From Gordonia sp. KTR9 (GTDB lineage Bacteria > Actinomycetota > Actinomycetes > Mycobacteriales > Mycobacteriaceae), in the NCBI RefSeq assembly GCF_000143885.2, contig NC_018581.1:558001-622000 (forward strand): a DNA stretch of 64,000 nucleotides, in the 5' to 3' direction. Made by a program: the position numbers and the translations under genes. Shown piece by piece: positions 44,008 through 52,511 of this stretch (the first letter of the stretch is position 1; each line of letters begins with the position of its first letter). The notes under the pieces are model-generated. The model was not told where the DNA came from and made no database searches. It was given only the letters and a program-made list of their open reading frames with translations.

Positions 44008-45528
44008 ATGACCGCAACAATCGGCAAAGCACTCGATTGGTGGGCCCGCACCAAAGGCGACACCACCGCGGTGGTGTTCTCCGGCGCGGAGCTCTCGTAC
44101 CGCGCACTGCGGGACTGGAGCAGTCGCATCGCGCGCCTCCTCGTGGAGACCAAGGGGGTCGCACCCGGCGATCGTGTCGGCCTGCTCGGTCCGAACTCGC
44201 TGGAGTGGCCGGCCGCGGCCCTCGGCGTACTCAAGTCCGGTGGCGTGCTGGTGCCGCTCAACAGCCGGTACCGTCCCGCTGAGCTGCGTAAAATCGTCGA
44301 CGATGCCGGAATCGGCGTCGTGATCGTGGCACCCGGGTTCGAGCAGCTCGCCGAGGACACCTCGGCGGTCGGCGCGCCGTTCTCGGTCGTCCCGTTCGCC
44401 GAGTTCGACGCGATGCGAACCGGTGGCGCAGATGACTTCCGGGTCGATCTCGAACCCGACGAGCCGACCACGGTCTTGTTCACCAGTGGATCGACCGGAC
44501 TGTCCAAAGGCGTCATCCTCACCAACCGCACCCTGATGTCGATCGTCCTCGAGAACACGCTGACCGAGGAGGGTTTCCGGCCGGGGACGACCACGCTGCT
44601 GGTACTCCCGCTGGCCTTCACCCCGGGGCTCGTGTACGGACTGCTGATCACCACCGTTCTGGGTGGCACGCTGATCGTCGAACCCGAGCTCAATCCGTCC
44701 AACGCCGTCACACTTCTCGAAAAGCATTCCGTACAGGCGATTTTCGGCGTCCCGCTGATCTTCGAGGCCATCTCGCGGGCTCCGGAGTTCGCCGACGCGG
44801 ATCTGAGTTCGGTCAAGACCGCCATCGTGGGCGGGGCGGCGGTACCCGGACAGCTGCTGAAGCGGTGGTCGGACAAGGGCGTACTGCTCCGCCAGATCTA
44901 CGGCATGACCGAGGCCGGGGGAGTGGCCACGGCGACCGTACGCGAGGAGGCCCTGGAGTTCCCGGACCGGTGTGGCACCGGGTCGATCTTCACCGAGGTC
45001 AAGGTGTTCAACTCCGCGGGCGAGCCGGCCGCGCCGGGCGAGGAGGGTGAGCTCGTCGTACGCGGCCCGGGTGTGACGCCCGGTTATTGGGACGATCCCG
45101 AGACCACCGCGGAGGCCATCCGGGACGGATGGTTGCACAGCGGAGATCTCGGTGTGGCGGATGAAGACGGGCGGGTCCAGTTCGTCGATCGCCTCAAGGA
45201 CCTGATCATCTCCGGCGGCATCAACATCTCACCGGTGGAACTCGAGATCGCGATCGGTGCCATCGACGGGGTCGAGGAAGTCGCCGTCATCGCCGCGCAC
45301 GACGACAGATTCGGCGAGACGCCCGCAGCGATCGTGACCGTCTCCGAGGACATGGAGGCGACGACCATCGTCGAGCACTGCAAGCAGGTGCTGGCCGACT
45401 TCAAGGTTCCGCGCTACGTGGTCATCCGGCAGGATCCGCTGCCCCGTCTGCCCAGCGGGAAGATCGCCAAGACCGTGATCCGGGACGAGTACAAGGACGT
45501 CGACACGAGGTTCGATCGCGTCCGTTGA
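44008..45528 (+). CDS. Acyl-CoA synthetase (AMP-forming)
   Basis: 506 aa, class I adenylate-forming enzyme. Motifs: LFTSGSTGLSKGVIL (about 152-166), YGMTEAGG, GWLHSGDLG, and the C-terminal LPSGKIAK with the catalytic Lys. It activates a carboxylic acid to its CoA ester. Position between the Rieske oxygenase and a TetR gene suggests that the acid is made in the same pathway. The GAGGAAAG leader supports ATG 44008. Confidence 0.9.
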   Translation: MTATIGKALDWWARTKGDTTAVVFSGAELSYRALRDWSSRIARLLVETKGVAPGDRVGLLGPNSLEWPAAALGVLKSGGVLVPLNSRYRPAELRKIVDDAGIGVVIVAPGFEQLAEDTSAVGAPFSVVPFAEFDAMRTGGADDFRVDLEPDEPTTVLFTSGSTGLSKGVILTNRTLMSIVLENTLTEEGFRPGTTTLLVLPLAFTPGLVYGLLITTVLGGTLIVEPELNPSNAVTLLEKHSVQAIFGVPLIFEAISRAPEFADADLSSVKTAIVGGAAVPGQLLKRWSDKGVLLRQIYGMTEAGGVATATVREEALEFPDRCGTGSIFTEVKVFNSAGEPAAPGEEGELVVRGPGVTPGYWDDPETTAEAIRDGWLHSGDLGVADEDGRVQFVDRLKDLIISGGINISPVELEIAIGAIDGVEEVAVIAAHDDRFGETPAAIVTVSEDMEATTIVEHCKQVLADFKVPRYVVIRQDPLPRLPSGKIAKTVIRDEYKDVDTRFDRVR

Positions 45529-45696
45529 GCCAGTCCGCGGCGGCCGGCGTCGTGGTGCACAAGCGCCACGACCCGGTCGTTTGTCGTCTCCGGCGTCGAG
45601 GCCGGCGGGTAGCATGGCACGACCGTCCCCGATTTGCGCGATACGCGGACACAGAACGCGATCTGTATCTTGTATCATTGTCCCCGGGAGGTAGAC

Positions 45697-46332
45697 GTGG
45701 CGCGAAGGAAGACGGGCAACGTCCTCAGCGAGGACGTCGACGAAGCCCGTAAACAGATCATGGTGGCCGCCGAGCGCGTGTTCCAGCGGTACGGCGTCGC
45801 GAAGACGACGATGGACGACATCGGCCGAGAGGCCGGCGTCTCACGCCCGACCGTCTACCGGTATTTCAAGGACCGCGACGCCCTCATGTCGGCCTTGATC
45901 GAGCGGCGCTCACGAACCCTGTTCGAGAAGGCGCGCAAGTATCTCCTCGAGCACGAGACGTTCTCCGACCAGCTCGTCGAGGGTCTGATCTTTCTGGTCG
46001 AGCGAGGCCGTCGCGACCCGCTCATCCGGATCCTGGTGAGTCCGGAGCACATGCAGTTGGCCGAATCCCTGGTCGGGAGTTCGGGCCTTGCGGCTCGGTT
46101 GACCGCCGAGATGTGGGACCCGATCATCGAGCGTGCGATGGACCGTGGCGAAATACGGCGGGATCTCGACAAGGAGAAGATCGCCGAGTGGATCGCGCTG
46201 GTCCAGTTCATCCTCGTCGGCCGACTGGATTTCGATCGGCCCGACGACCCTCAGCATCGGGAGATGTTGCGCAACTTCGTGCTTCCGGCGTTCATGCCGA
46301 GCGCGGTGCCCGCGGCCGAGCTGAAACGCTGA
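45697..46332 (+). CDS. TetR-family transcriptional regulator
   Basis: 211 aa. The N-terminal helix-turn-helix is TTMDDIGREAGVSRPTVYRYF (about residues 37-57), highly typical; the C-terminal ligand-binding part is all-helical. The GTG start at 45697 is supported by GGGAGG just before it. An AT-rich promoter (TATCAT at 45673-45678) with TGTATC direct repeats stands upstream. It is the best candidate for binding the TTAAA palindromes at 42603 and 48464, releasing them when a CoA ester or the substrate appears. Confidence 0.9.
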   Translation: MARRKTGNVLSEDVDEARKQIMVAAERVFQRYGVAKTTMDDIGREAGVSRPTVYRYFKDRDALMSALIERRSRTLFEKARKYLLEHETFSDQLVEGLIFLVERGRRDPLIRILVSPEHMQLAESLVGSSGLAARLTAEMWDPIIERAMDRGEIRRDLDKEKIAEWIALVQFILVGRLDFDRPDDPQHREMLRNFVLPAFMPSAVPAAELKR

Positions 46333-46384
46333 CCGCGGAAGGCATGTCGCCGGACCCGGTGGTGTCGAGTCCGGCGACCGGCGC

Positions 46385-47536
46385 CTAACCCCGGATCAGA
46401 TCCCGGTGGATGATCTCTTTCATGATCTCGTTGGTCCCGCCGTAGATCCGCTGGATACGTGCGTCGATGTACGCCTTCGCCACCGGGTACTCCATCATGT
46501 AGCCGTATCCGCCGTGGAGCTGCACGCCCGCGTCGATGACCTTGTCCTGCAGTTCGGTGGCCCACAGCTTGGCCTTGGCGGCGTCGACCGCGGTGAGGGT
46601 TCCCCGGTTGTACTCCCGCACGCACCGGTCGATGTACGCCCGGGAGACCTCGATCGCCGTGCGGAGTTCGGCGAGGGTGAACCCGAGTCCCTGGAACTCG
46701 CCGACCGGCTTGCCGAAGGCCTTGCGCTCCTTGACATACGAGAGGGTCCACTCGAAGACGGCCTCGGCCGACACCTGCGCGGCGATGCCGATTCCGAGCC
46801 GCTCCAGCGGCAGGCTCTGCATCAGGTAGGCGAACCCCGCTCCTTCCTCACCGAGCAGGCTCGTGGCGGGTACGCGTACCTCGTCGAACGACAGTTCTGC
46901 GGTGTCCTGGGCATGGAGTCCGACCTTGTCGAGTTTGCGGCCCCGCGTGAAACCCGGTGTCCCGTCCTCGACGACGAACAGGCTGAATCCGCGTGAGCCG
47001 GCATCCGCATCGGTCCTGGCGAAGACGATCACGAGATCGGCGAGGATGCCGCTGGTGATGAAGGTCTTCGAACCGTTGATGACCCAGTCGGTGCCGTCGC
47101 GTCGCGCCGTGGTGGTGATCGCGCGCAGGTCGCTGCCGGCCGCGGGCTCGGTCATCGCGATCGCGCCGATGGTGTCGCCGGTGACGAAACCCGGCACCCA
47201 GCGCTTCTTCTGCTCGTCATCGGCATGGCGGAGTAGGTAATTCAGCACGATGTCGTCATTGGTGGAGAAACCGGACTGCAGTGCAGAGGCGCCCACTCTC
47301 GCGATCTCGGTCTGGATGGCGACGCGGAAGCAGTAGTCCGTCTCGCCGGGGCCGCCGTATTCGAGCGGCACCGCGAGACCGAGGATGCCCTGCGCTCCCG
47401 CCGCACGCCATGTCTCGCGATCGATCAGGCGGTCGGCGTCCCATTTCTCCATCTTGGGGACGACATGTCTGGTCACGAAGGCGCGTACCGAATCCCGGAA
47501 CAGCTCGTGGTCGGCGTCGAACAGGTCTGTCTGCAT
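46385..47536 (-). CDS. Acyl-CoA dehydrogenase (long-chain type)
   Basis: 383 aa. FAD/substrate motifs AMTEPAAGSDLRAI (about 131-144) and FITSGILADL; the C-terminal signature is GGYGYMMEYPVAKAYIDARI with RIYGGTNEIMKEI. Gly in YGG and a Glu in VFEWTLSYVKERKAFG place it with LCAD/IVD-type enzymes, whose catalytic Glu is in that helix. It makes the 2-enoyl-CoA in beta-oxidation. It follows the SDR gene by 85 bp in one operon; that spacer holds a short CTGGTG-rich stretch. Confidence 0.92.
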   Translation of the reverse strand: MQTDLFDADHELFRDSVRAFVTRHVVPKMEKWDADRLIDRETWRAAGAQGILGLAVPLEYGGPGETDYCFRVAIQTEIARVGASALQSGFSTNDDIVLNYLLRHADDEQKKRWVPGFVTGDTIGAIAMTEPAAGSDLRAITTTARRDGTDWVINGSKTFITSGILADLVIVFARTDADAGSRGFSLFVVEDGTPGFTRGRKLDKVGLHAQDTAELSFDEVRVPATSLLGEEGAGFAYLMQSLPLERLGIGIAAQVSAEAVFEWTLSYVKERKAFGKPVGEFQGLGFTLAELRTAIEVSRAYIDRCVREYNRGTLTAVDAAKAKLWATELQDKVIDAGVQLHGGYGYMMEYPVAKAYIDARIQRIYGGTNEIMKEIIHRDLIRG

Positions 47537-47621
47537 TGTGGTTCTCCTGTGGTGCTGGTGCTGATGCTGGTGCGGTTGATGCCGGGGAAGTGCCCGGCGC
47601 CGCGGTGAAGCCGGGGAACGG

Positions 47622-48410
47622 TCAGTGTCCAGAGGTGCCGCCGTCGACGGCCAGGATCGATCCGGTGATGTACGACGCGGCCGGACTGGCGAGAAAGAGT
47701 ACGGCGGCGTCGATTTCGCGCTGTGTGCCCATCCGTCCGAGGGAGCAGCCGTGGAGGAAGTCGGCGCGAGCGCCGTCCGACATCTCGGCGATCATGTCGG
47801 TCTCGACGAAACCGGGTGCGATCGCATTGACCCGGATTCCCTTACGACCCGACCACTGGTTGGACAGGTCTCGGGTCAGGCCGACGACGCCGGCCTTGCT
47901 CGAGGAATACGCCGCCTGCGGCAGCGCGGACTTGATGAGACCGAGCATGCTGCCGACGTTGACGATGCTCGATCCGGGCTCCATCACCCGGGCGCACGAG
48001 CGCGCCATCCAGTAGGTGCCCAGGAGATTGACATCGAGCACCGCCCGGAAGTCCTCGGGGAGTTCGCGGGTGGCCGGGGCGGAGTGGGTGAGTCCGGCGT
48101 TGTTCACCAGGATGTCGACGCGCCCGAAATGCTCCATCGCGGCCCGGACCACCTCGTCGCATCGGTCCGGATCGGTGACATCGGACGGGATCTCGAGCGC
48201 GCGCCGGCCGAGCGCACGTACATCGTCGGCCGACTCGCGCAGCGGTTCGGGCCGGCGACCGGTCATGACCACGTCGGCTCCCGCTTCGGCGAGTGCACGG
48301 GCGAACCCCGCGCCGAGTCCGGAGCCCGCGCCGGTCACGATCGCCACCCGTCCGTCCAGTCGGAACAGGTCCAGCAACGGGGTTGTCGGGGCGGACGGGT
48401 GCGTGTCCAT
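47622..48410 (-). CDS. Short-chain dehydrogenase/reductase
   Basis: 262 aa, classical SDR. TGAGSGLGAGFA (about 26-37), NNAG, catalytic Ser in GSMLGL and YSSSKAG; the end SYITGSILAVDGGTSGH is of the FabG-like C-terminus. It may act as a 3-hydroxyacyl-CoA dehydrogenase or alcohol dehydrogenase. It is divergent from the enoyl-CoA hydratase genes, with the TTAAA palindrome between, and is followed by the acyl-CoA dehydrogenase. Confidence 0.9.
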   Translation of the reverse strand: MDTHPSAPTTPLLDLFRLDGRVAIVTGAGSGLGAGFARALAEAGADVVMTGRRPEPLRESADDVRALGRRALEIPSDVTDPDRCDEVVRAAMEHFGRVDILVNNAGLTHSAPATRELPEDFRAVLDVNLLGTYWMARSCARVMEPGSSIVNVGSMLGLIKSALPQAAYSSSKAGVVGLTRDLSNQWSGRKGIRVNAIAPGFVETDMIAEMSDGARADFLHGCSLGRMGTQREIDAAVLFLASPAASYITGSILAVDGGTSGH

Positions 48411-48463
48411 GGGTCTCCTCTCGTCTGAACGACCCCGCGGGCGAATGCACCGAGGTTGTCGAA

Positions 48464-48488
48464 TTTAATCTAACAGAATAAGGTTTAA
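48464..48488. promoter_or_regulatory. TTAAA-type interrupted palindrome, copy B
   Basis: Read on the minus strand this site begins TTAAACCTTATT and ends near TAGATTAAA. Together with the preceding CTCG it matches the site at 42603-42627 at about 22 of 29 positions. It lies between the divergent SDR and enoyl-CoA hydratase genes, 54 bp from the SDR start and 65 bp from the hydratase start, so one operator could control both directions. Confidence 0.55.
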
Positions 48489-48552
48489 CGAGATGCCGGG
48501 CCGTGCGACCCTCCTGTCCACGAGTGCGGATCACGAATCCAGGAGGATGCTC

Positions 48553-49365
48553 ATGACAGCAGGCGAGACCGATTCCGGGCGCGGTTCATCCGTGGTCGAC
48601 TACGAAGTGCGCGAACACATCGCGGTCATCACCCTCAACCGGCCCGAAGCGATGAACGCCGTGAACTCGGCACTCTCCGTCGGCGCCGGAGCGGCGCTGG
48701 AGCGGGCGGCGCTCGACCCGGAGGTGCGCGTCGTCGTCCTGACCGGTGCGGGACGGGCGTTCTGTGCCGGCGCCGACCTGAAAGAGATCGCGGCGGGTAA
48801 CCGTATCGACGACCCGGAACACCGTGAATGGGATTTCGCCGGCATCGTGCGACATCACATCGCGAAACCGGTGATCGCGGCGGTCAACGGTTTTGCGCTC
48901 GGCGGTGGAACCGAGATCGTGCTCGCGGCCGACCTCGCGGTGATCGACGAGGAGGCCTCGGTCGGTCTGCCCGAGGTGCGGCGGGGTCTCATCGCCGCCG
49001 CCGGCGGACTGCTGAGAATCCACCGGCAGGTCCCGCAGAAGGTCGCCGCCGAGATCGCACTCACCGGGGCGCCGATCTCCGCCCGACGGGCGTACGAACT
49101 GGGGCTGGTCAATCGGGTCGCGCCTGCGGGTACCGCCCTTGCCGTCGCACTCGAACTCGCGGCCCTGATCGCGGCCAACGCGCCCGTCGCCGTCTCGGAG
49201 AGCAAGCGGGTGATGCACGAGACGTCGAAGTCCCAGCGCGGGTGGGACGACGATTCGTGGCAGGTCAACGCCTCGGCCATCCGGACGGTGTTCTCCAGCG
49301 TCGACGCGCGGGAAGGGCCCCGCGCCTTCGCCGAGAAGCGTGCACCGAAGTGGAGCGGCCGATGA
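48553..49365 (+). CDS. Enoyl-CoA hydratase/isomerase family protein
   Basis: 270 aa, crotonase fold. The oxyanion-hole segments are GRAFCAGADLKEI and NGFALGGGTEI. The Glu in LPEVRRGLIAAAGG fits one of the two hydratase glutamates; the other position (in NGFALGGGTEIVLAAD) has Glu in GGTE. The enzyme adds water to 2-enoyl-CoA. ATG 48553 is chosen because AGGAGG stands 6 bp before it. It overlaps the next crotonase gene by 4 bp. Confidence 0.92.
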   Translation: MTAGETDSGRGSSVVDYEVREHIAVITLNRPEAMNAVNSALSVGAGAALERAALDPEVRVVVLTGAGRAFCAGADLKEIAAGNRIDDPEHREWDFAGIVRHHIAKPVIAAVNGFALGGGTEIVLAADLAVIDEEASVGLPEVRRGLIAAAGGLLRIHRQVPQKVAAEIALTGAPISARRAYELGLVNRVAPAGTALAVALELAALIAANAPVAVSESKRVMHETSKSQRGWDDDSWQVNASAIRTVFSSVDAREGPRAFAEKRAPKWSGR

Positions 49366-50207
49366 CCGGGGTGGCGCAGGTGACCGAGTCCGGTGTCGTG
49401 ATCGTCGAGCGAGTGGGCGCCGTTGCGGTCGTTCGCCTGAACCGGCCGGAACGACTGAATGCCTTCACCGAGGACATCCGCGCACAACTCATCGCGGCCT
49501 TCGACACCTGCGACGCAGACGACGACGTGCGAGCGGTCGTCCTCACCGGAACCGGCCGGGCCTTCTGCGCCGGAGCGGATCTCGCAAGCGGTGGCGACAC
49601 GTTCCTGCCCGAGGACAAGGGTGCCGACGGCTCATTCCCGGCCGACGCGGGCGGGCAGGTGGCTCTGCGCATCTACCGGTCGAAGAAGCCGGTCATCGCC
49701 GCGATCAACGGTCCCGCCGCGGGTGTGGGAGTCACCATGACCCTTCCGGCCGACGTCCGGATCGCCTCGGACACGGCGAAATTCGGATTCGTGTTCACCC
49801 GTCGCGGGCTCGTACCCGAAGCATGCTCCACCTGGTTCCTTCCTCGGGTCGTCGGTATCTCGACTGCTGCGGAATGGACCCTGGGTGGGCGCATGGTGCC
49901 GGTCGGCGAGGCCCTCGACCGCGGCCTGGTGCGCGAGGTCGTGCCTGCGGATCAGGTGCTCGCGCGAGCCCTCGAGATCGCGGAGGAGATGACCGCAGGG
50001 ACGGCGCCGGTCTCGGTTGCACTGACGCGATCGCTGCTGTGGCGCGCGCTCGGCGCCTCCGGTCCGGAAGAGGCGCACCACGCCGAGTCCGAGGTCCTGT
50101 ATCGGCGCGGCTTGTCGGCGGACGTGCAGGAGGGTGTGGAGTCCTTCCTCGCCAAACGGCCCTCGCGGTTCCCGGATCGCGTGTCGGATATCGAAGCCGA
50201 TGTGTGA
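49362..50207 (+). CDS. Enoyl-CoA hydratase/isomerase family protein, second copy
   Basis: 281 aa, crotonase fold, only distantly like its neighbour. GRAFCAGADLASGGDTF and NGPAAGVGVTMTLPAD form the oxyanion hole. In FTRRGLVPEACSTWFLPR the Glu matches one hydratase glutamate, while the other position (GVGVTM) lacks Glu, so isomerase or other crotonase chemistry is possible. An insert at about residues 70-90 (SGGDTFLPEDKGADGSF) is unusual. Coupled to the first hydratase by ATGA overlap. Confidence 0.9.
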   Translation: MTGVAQVTESGVVIVERVGAVAVVRLNRPERLNAFTEDIRAQLIAAFDTCDADDDVRAVVLTGTGRAFCAGADLASGGDTFLPEDKGADGSFPADAGGQVALRIYRSKKPVIAAINGPAAGVGVTMTLPADVRIASDTAKFGFVFTRRGLVPEACSTWFLPRVVGISTAAEWTLGGRMVPVGEALDRGLVREVVPADQVLARALEIAEEMTAGTAPVSVALTRSLLWRALGASGPEEAHHAESEVLYRRGLSADVQEGVESFLAKRPSRFPDRVSDIEADV

Positions 50208-50529
50208 CGCCGCAGGGAGGCCTGTCCTGTAACCAACGTCGTCGAGCCCTCGGGGTGGCACGCACAGTGCGGTGAGCGGCGGCCTATGACAGCACAACCG
50301 CCCTCGAAAACCGCCCGTCACAGCGGAGTCGACGACGATGTGTCGCCGACCTTCCCACGGAGGGTGCATTTCGGGGGCGGTTGTCGTATCAGCGGATTCA
50401 GTGCGCGAGCGTGACACCGCCGACTCCGCCCACGATCATCAGCGGGAAGGCCACCGTCGCGCCCCGTGCGCTTGGGTTCACGGGCCCGGACCCGTCGGAG
50501 TCGAGGGGCAAGGCACGGGCGGGCTGTGA
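50208..50529. other. Gene-free stretch before the SDR promoter
   Basis: No gene is supported between 50208 and the promoter at 50530. On the minus strand, 50398-50463 translates to ATVAFPLMIVGGVGGVTLAH followed by a stop, which looks like the hydrophobic end of a membrane protein and could be a decayed remnant. The remaining sequence shows nothing. Confidence 0.35.
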
Positions 50530-50559
50530 TTGACACCACATCCAGACACCATGTATGGT
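50530..50559 (+). promoter_or_regulatory. Promoter with TGTATGGTC element, copy 1
   Basis: TTGACA (50530-50535) and TATGGT (50554-50559), 18 bp apart, upstream of the SDR gene at 50745. The sequence from TGTGATTGACACCAC to TGTATGGTC is shared with the minus-strand promoter at 61123-61152, and the TGTATGGTC end also with 54661-54669. ACCAT-GT-ATGGT forms a small palindrome over the -10. Confidence 0.6.
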
Positions 50560-50744
50560 CCGGTGTGTCGCTCTCGAACGCCTGGTCCCCGCTGCGCTGC
50601 AATGCCGACAGTTGCTTCACGCGAACCTGTTTCGATGACGGTGCTGGGTCCGAGTGGGCGCAGATTTCGCGTTGGCCGTCCTGGCGGACACGGACTCGGG
50701 CGATCTCATGAGCGATCTCATCCTCACGAGAAAAGGACTGATAG

Positions 50745-51509
50745 ATGACAACTTTCGACAACAAATCGGTGGTCGTGACGGGTGCCGGTGGCGGGATCGG
50801 CGCGGCGATCGCCCGCAGATTCGCCGCACAGGGCGCACGGGTGCTGGTGGCCGACATCGACGGCGACGCGGCGGCCCGGGTCGCGGGAGACATCGGTGAC
50901 ACCGCTGTCGGCGCCGAGGTCGACGTCACCGATGCGGCGCAGGTCGAAGCGGTGATCGGAAGGGCCGCCGACGAATTCGGTGGCCTCGACGTCATGGTGA
51001 ACAACGCGGGCATCGCGATCCTCGCGCCCGTCACCGAACTGACCGCTGAGGACTTCGATCGGATGATCGCGGTGAATCTCAAGGGAGTCTTCCACGGGAT
51101 CAAGGCGGCGGTGCCGCATCTGGCCGCCCGCGGCGGCGGAGCCATCGTGAACACTGCGTCGTCGGCGGGCACCAACGGGATGCCCATGATCGGCGGCTAC
51201 GCCGCCACGAAGGCAGCGGTCATCAATCTGACACGGACCACGGCAGTGGAACTGCGCCCGGCGAACATCCGGGTCAACTGTGTCGCACCGGCTTTCGTCG
51301 AGACCGCGTTGTCGGACAATCTGATGGAGGCGTTCCAGGCGGCGTCCGGGGGCGTCGACGCACACGAGTTCTTCACCCAGCACCAGGGCCGCCTCGGCAG
51401 GCCGGACGACGTCGCCCGCGCGGTCACCCATCTCGCCGAGGACGCGGGCGACTGGGTCACCGGTCTGACCTACGTCCTCGACGGCGGGTTCACGTCGTCG
51501 CCGATGTGA
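50745..51509 (+). CDS. Short-chain dehydrogenase/reductase
   Basis: 254 aa, classical SDR. TGAGGGIGAAIA (about 12-23), Asp in ADIDGD suggests NAD use, NNAG is present, Ser is in TASSAG and Tyr-Lys in YAATKAA. The C-terminal WVTGLTYVLDGGF is FabG-like. AAAGGA precedes ATG 50745. It is the only gene on this transcript and is controlled by the TGTATGGTC promoter; it may oxidise a secondary alcohol ahead of the Baeyer-Villiger enzyme whose promoter it shares. Confidence 0.92.
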   Translation: MTTFDNKSVVVTGAGGGIGAAIARRFAAQGARVLVADIDGDAAARVAGDIGDTAVGAEVDVTDAAQVEAVIGRAADEFGGLDVMVNNAGIAILAPVTELTAEDFDRMIAVNLKGVFHGIKAAVPHLAARGGGAIVNTASSAGTNGMPMIGGYAATKAAVINLTRTTAVELRPANIRVNCVAPAFVETALSDNLMEAFQAASGGVDAHEFFTQHQGRLGRPDDVARAVTHLAEDAGDWVTGLTYVLDGGFTSSPM

Positions 51510-51539
51510 CGGGCCAACGAGCTCGGGGGCGTCCGCCGG

Positions 51540-52490
51540 TCAGAAGATGATGAGCGGGCGCCCCCGTACTCCGCCTGCTTCGATCATCCGATGGGCATCG
51601 GCTGCCTCGTCCGGTGTGAATCGCCCGGCAACGTCGAGGAAACCGAAGACCCCCTGGTCTGCGAGGGCGGCCAGCTGCTCGAGTCCCGCAGTGTCCGAGA
51701 GGCGTTCACGCACCCACACCTCGCGGACCCGGATGCCGCGTTCCGGTGGCGCGCCGGTGAAGGTGCGTACGCACGCCAGAACGCCGCCATCGGCGATGCA
51801 CGGGTACAGCGACGAGCCGATCAGCGCGGTGTCGAGCACCCCGTCGACGCCGCCCCCCGCGGCCGCCCGGATGCGCTGCTCGACACCGGGTCCTCGTGCT
51901 ACGACCTCGTCTGCACCGTGACTCCTGATGGTGTCCGCCTCCTCGGGACGGCCGTCGGCGATGACGCGGACACCGGCCCGTCGGGCGAGTGTCATCACGA
52001 ATGCGGCGAGATGGCCCGCCCCGCCCGTGATCGCCAGTGTGGCACCGGGTTGCAGGTCCAGGATGCTGAGTGCTTCCAGTGCGGTCAGACCGTTCATCGG
52101 CAGCATCGCCGCTTCTTCCACCGTGAGCGCCGACGGCTTGTGTACCACTGCGGCCGCGGGCGTCACGATCAGCTCGGAGTGCGCCCCGCCCTCTTGCCGA
52201 CGGGGCATCACGATCCCCATGACCTCATCGCCCACCGCGAACCGGCTCGACGACGAGCCCGGGCCGACCGACTCGATCACCCCGGCGGCATCCATACCCG
52301 CGATATAGGGGGGATCGAACTGTTCGTATGCGGCGGCCACGAGACCGCTGCGCGTTGCGATGTCGGTGGGGTTGACGGCCGCGGCCCGCACTGCGATCCG
52401 CACTTCGCCCTCGCGCGGAGGACGTACGTCGACCTCGCGGACCTCGAGGACATCCGGAGGGCCGAACCGGGGTATGACAACTGCGCGCAT
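51540..52490 (-). CDS. Zinc-free MDR, quinone oxidoreductase-like
   Basis: 316 aa, medium-chain dehydrogenase fold. GroES-like N-domain with RAAAVNPTDIATRSG and IAGMDAAGVI; cofactor motif LAITGGAGHLAAF (about 150-162) with R following, suggesting NADPH. The zinc ligands of alcohol dehydrogenases are missing. Members reduce quinones or the double bond of enones. It is the last gene of the operon SDR-double TetR-MDR, 21 bp after the regulator. Confidence 0.88.
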   Translation of the reverse strand: MRAVVIPRFGPPDVLEVREVDVRPPREGEVRIAVRAAAVNPTDIATRSGLVAAAYEQFDPPYIAGMDAAGVIESVGPGSSSSRFAVGDEVMGIVMPRRQEGGAHSELIVTPAAAVVHKPSALTVEEAAMLPMNGLTALEALSILDLQPGATLAITGGAGHLAAFVMTLARRAGVRVIADGRPEEADTIRSHGADEVVARGPGVEQRIRAAAGGGVDGVLDTALIGSSLYPCIADGGVLACVRTFTGAPPERGIRVREVWVRERLSDTAGLEQLAALADQGVFGFLDVAGRFTPDEAADAHRMIEAGGVRGRPLIIF

Positions 52491-52511
52491 GAGTGAGCCT
52501 TTCTCTGGGAT

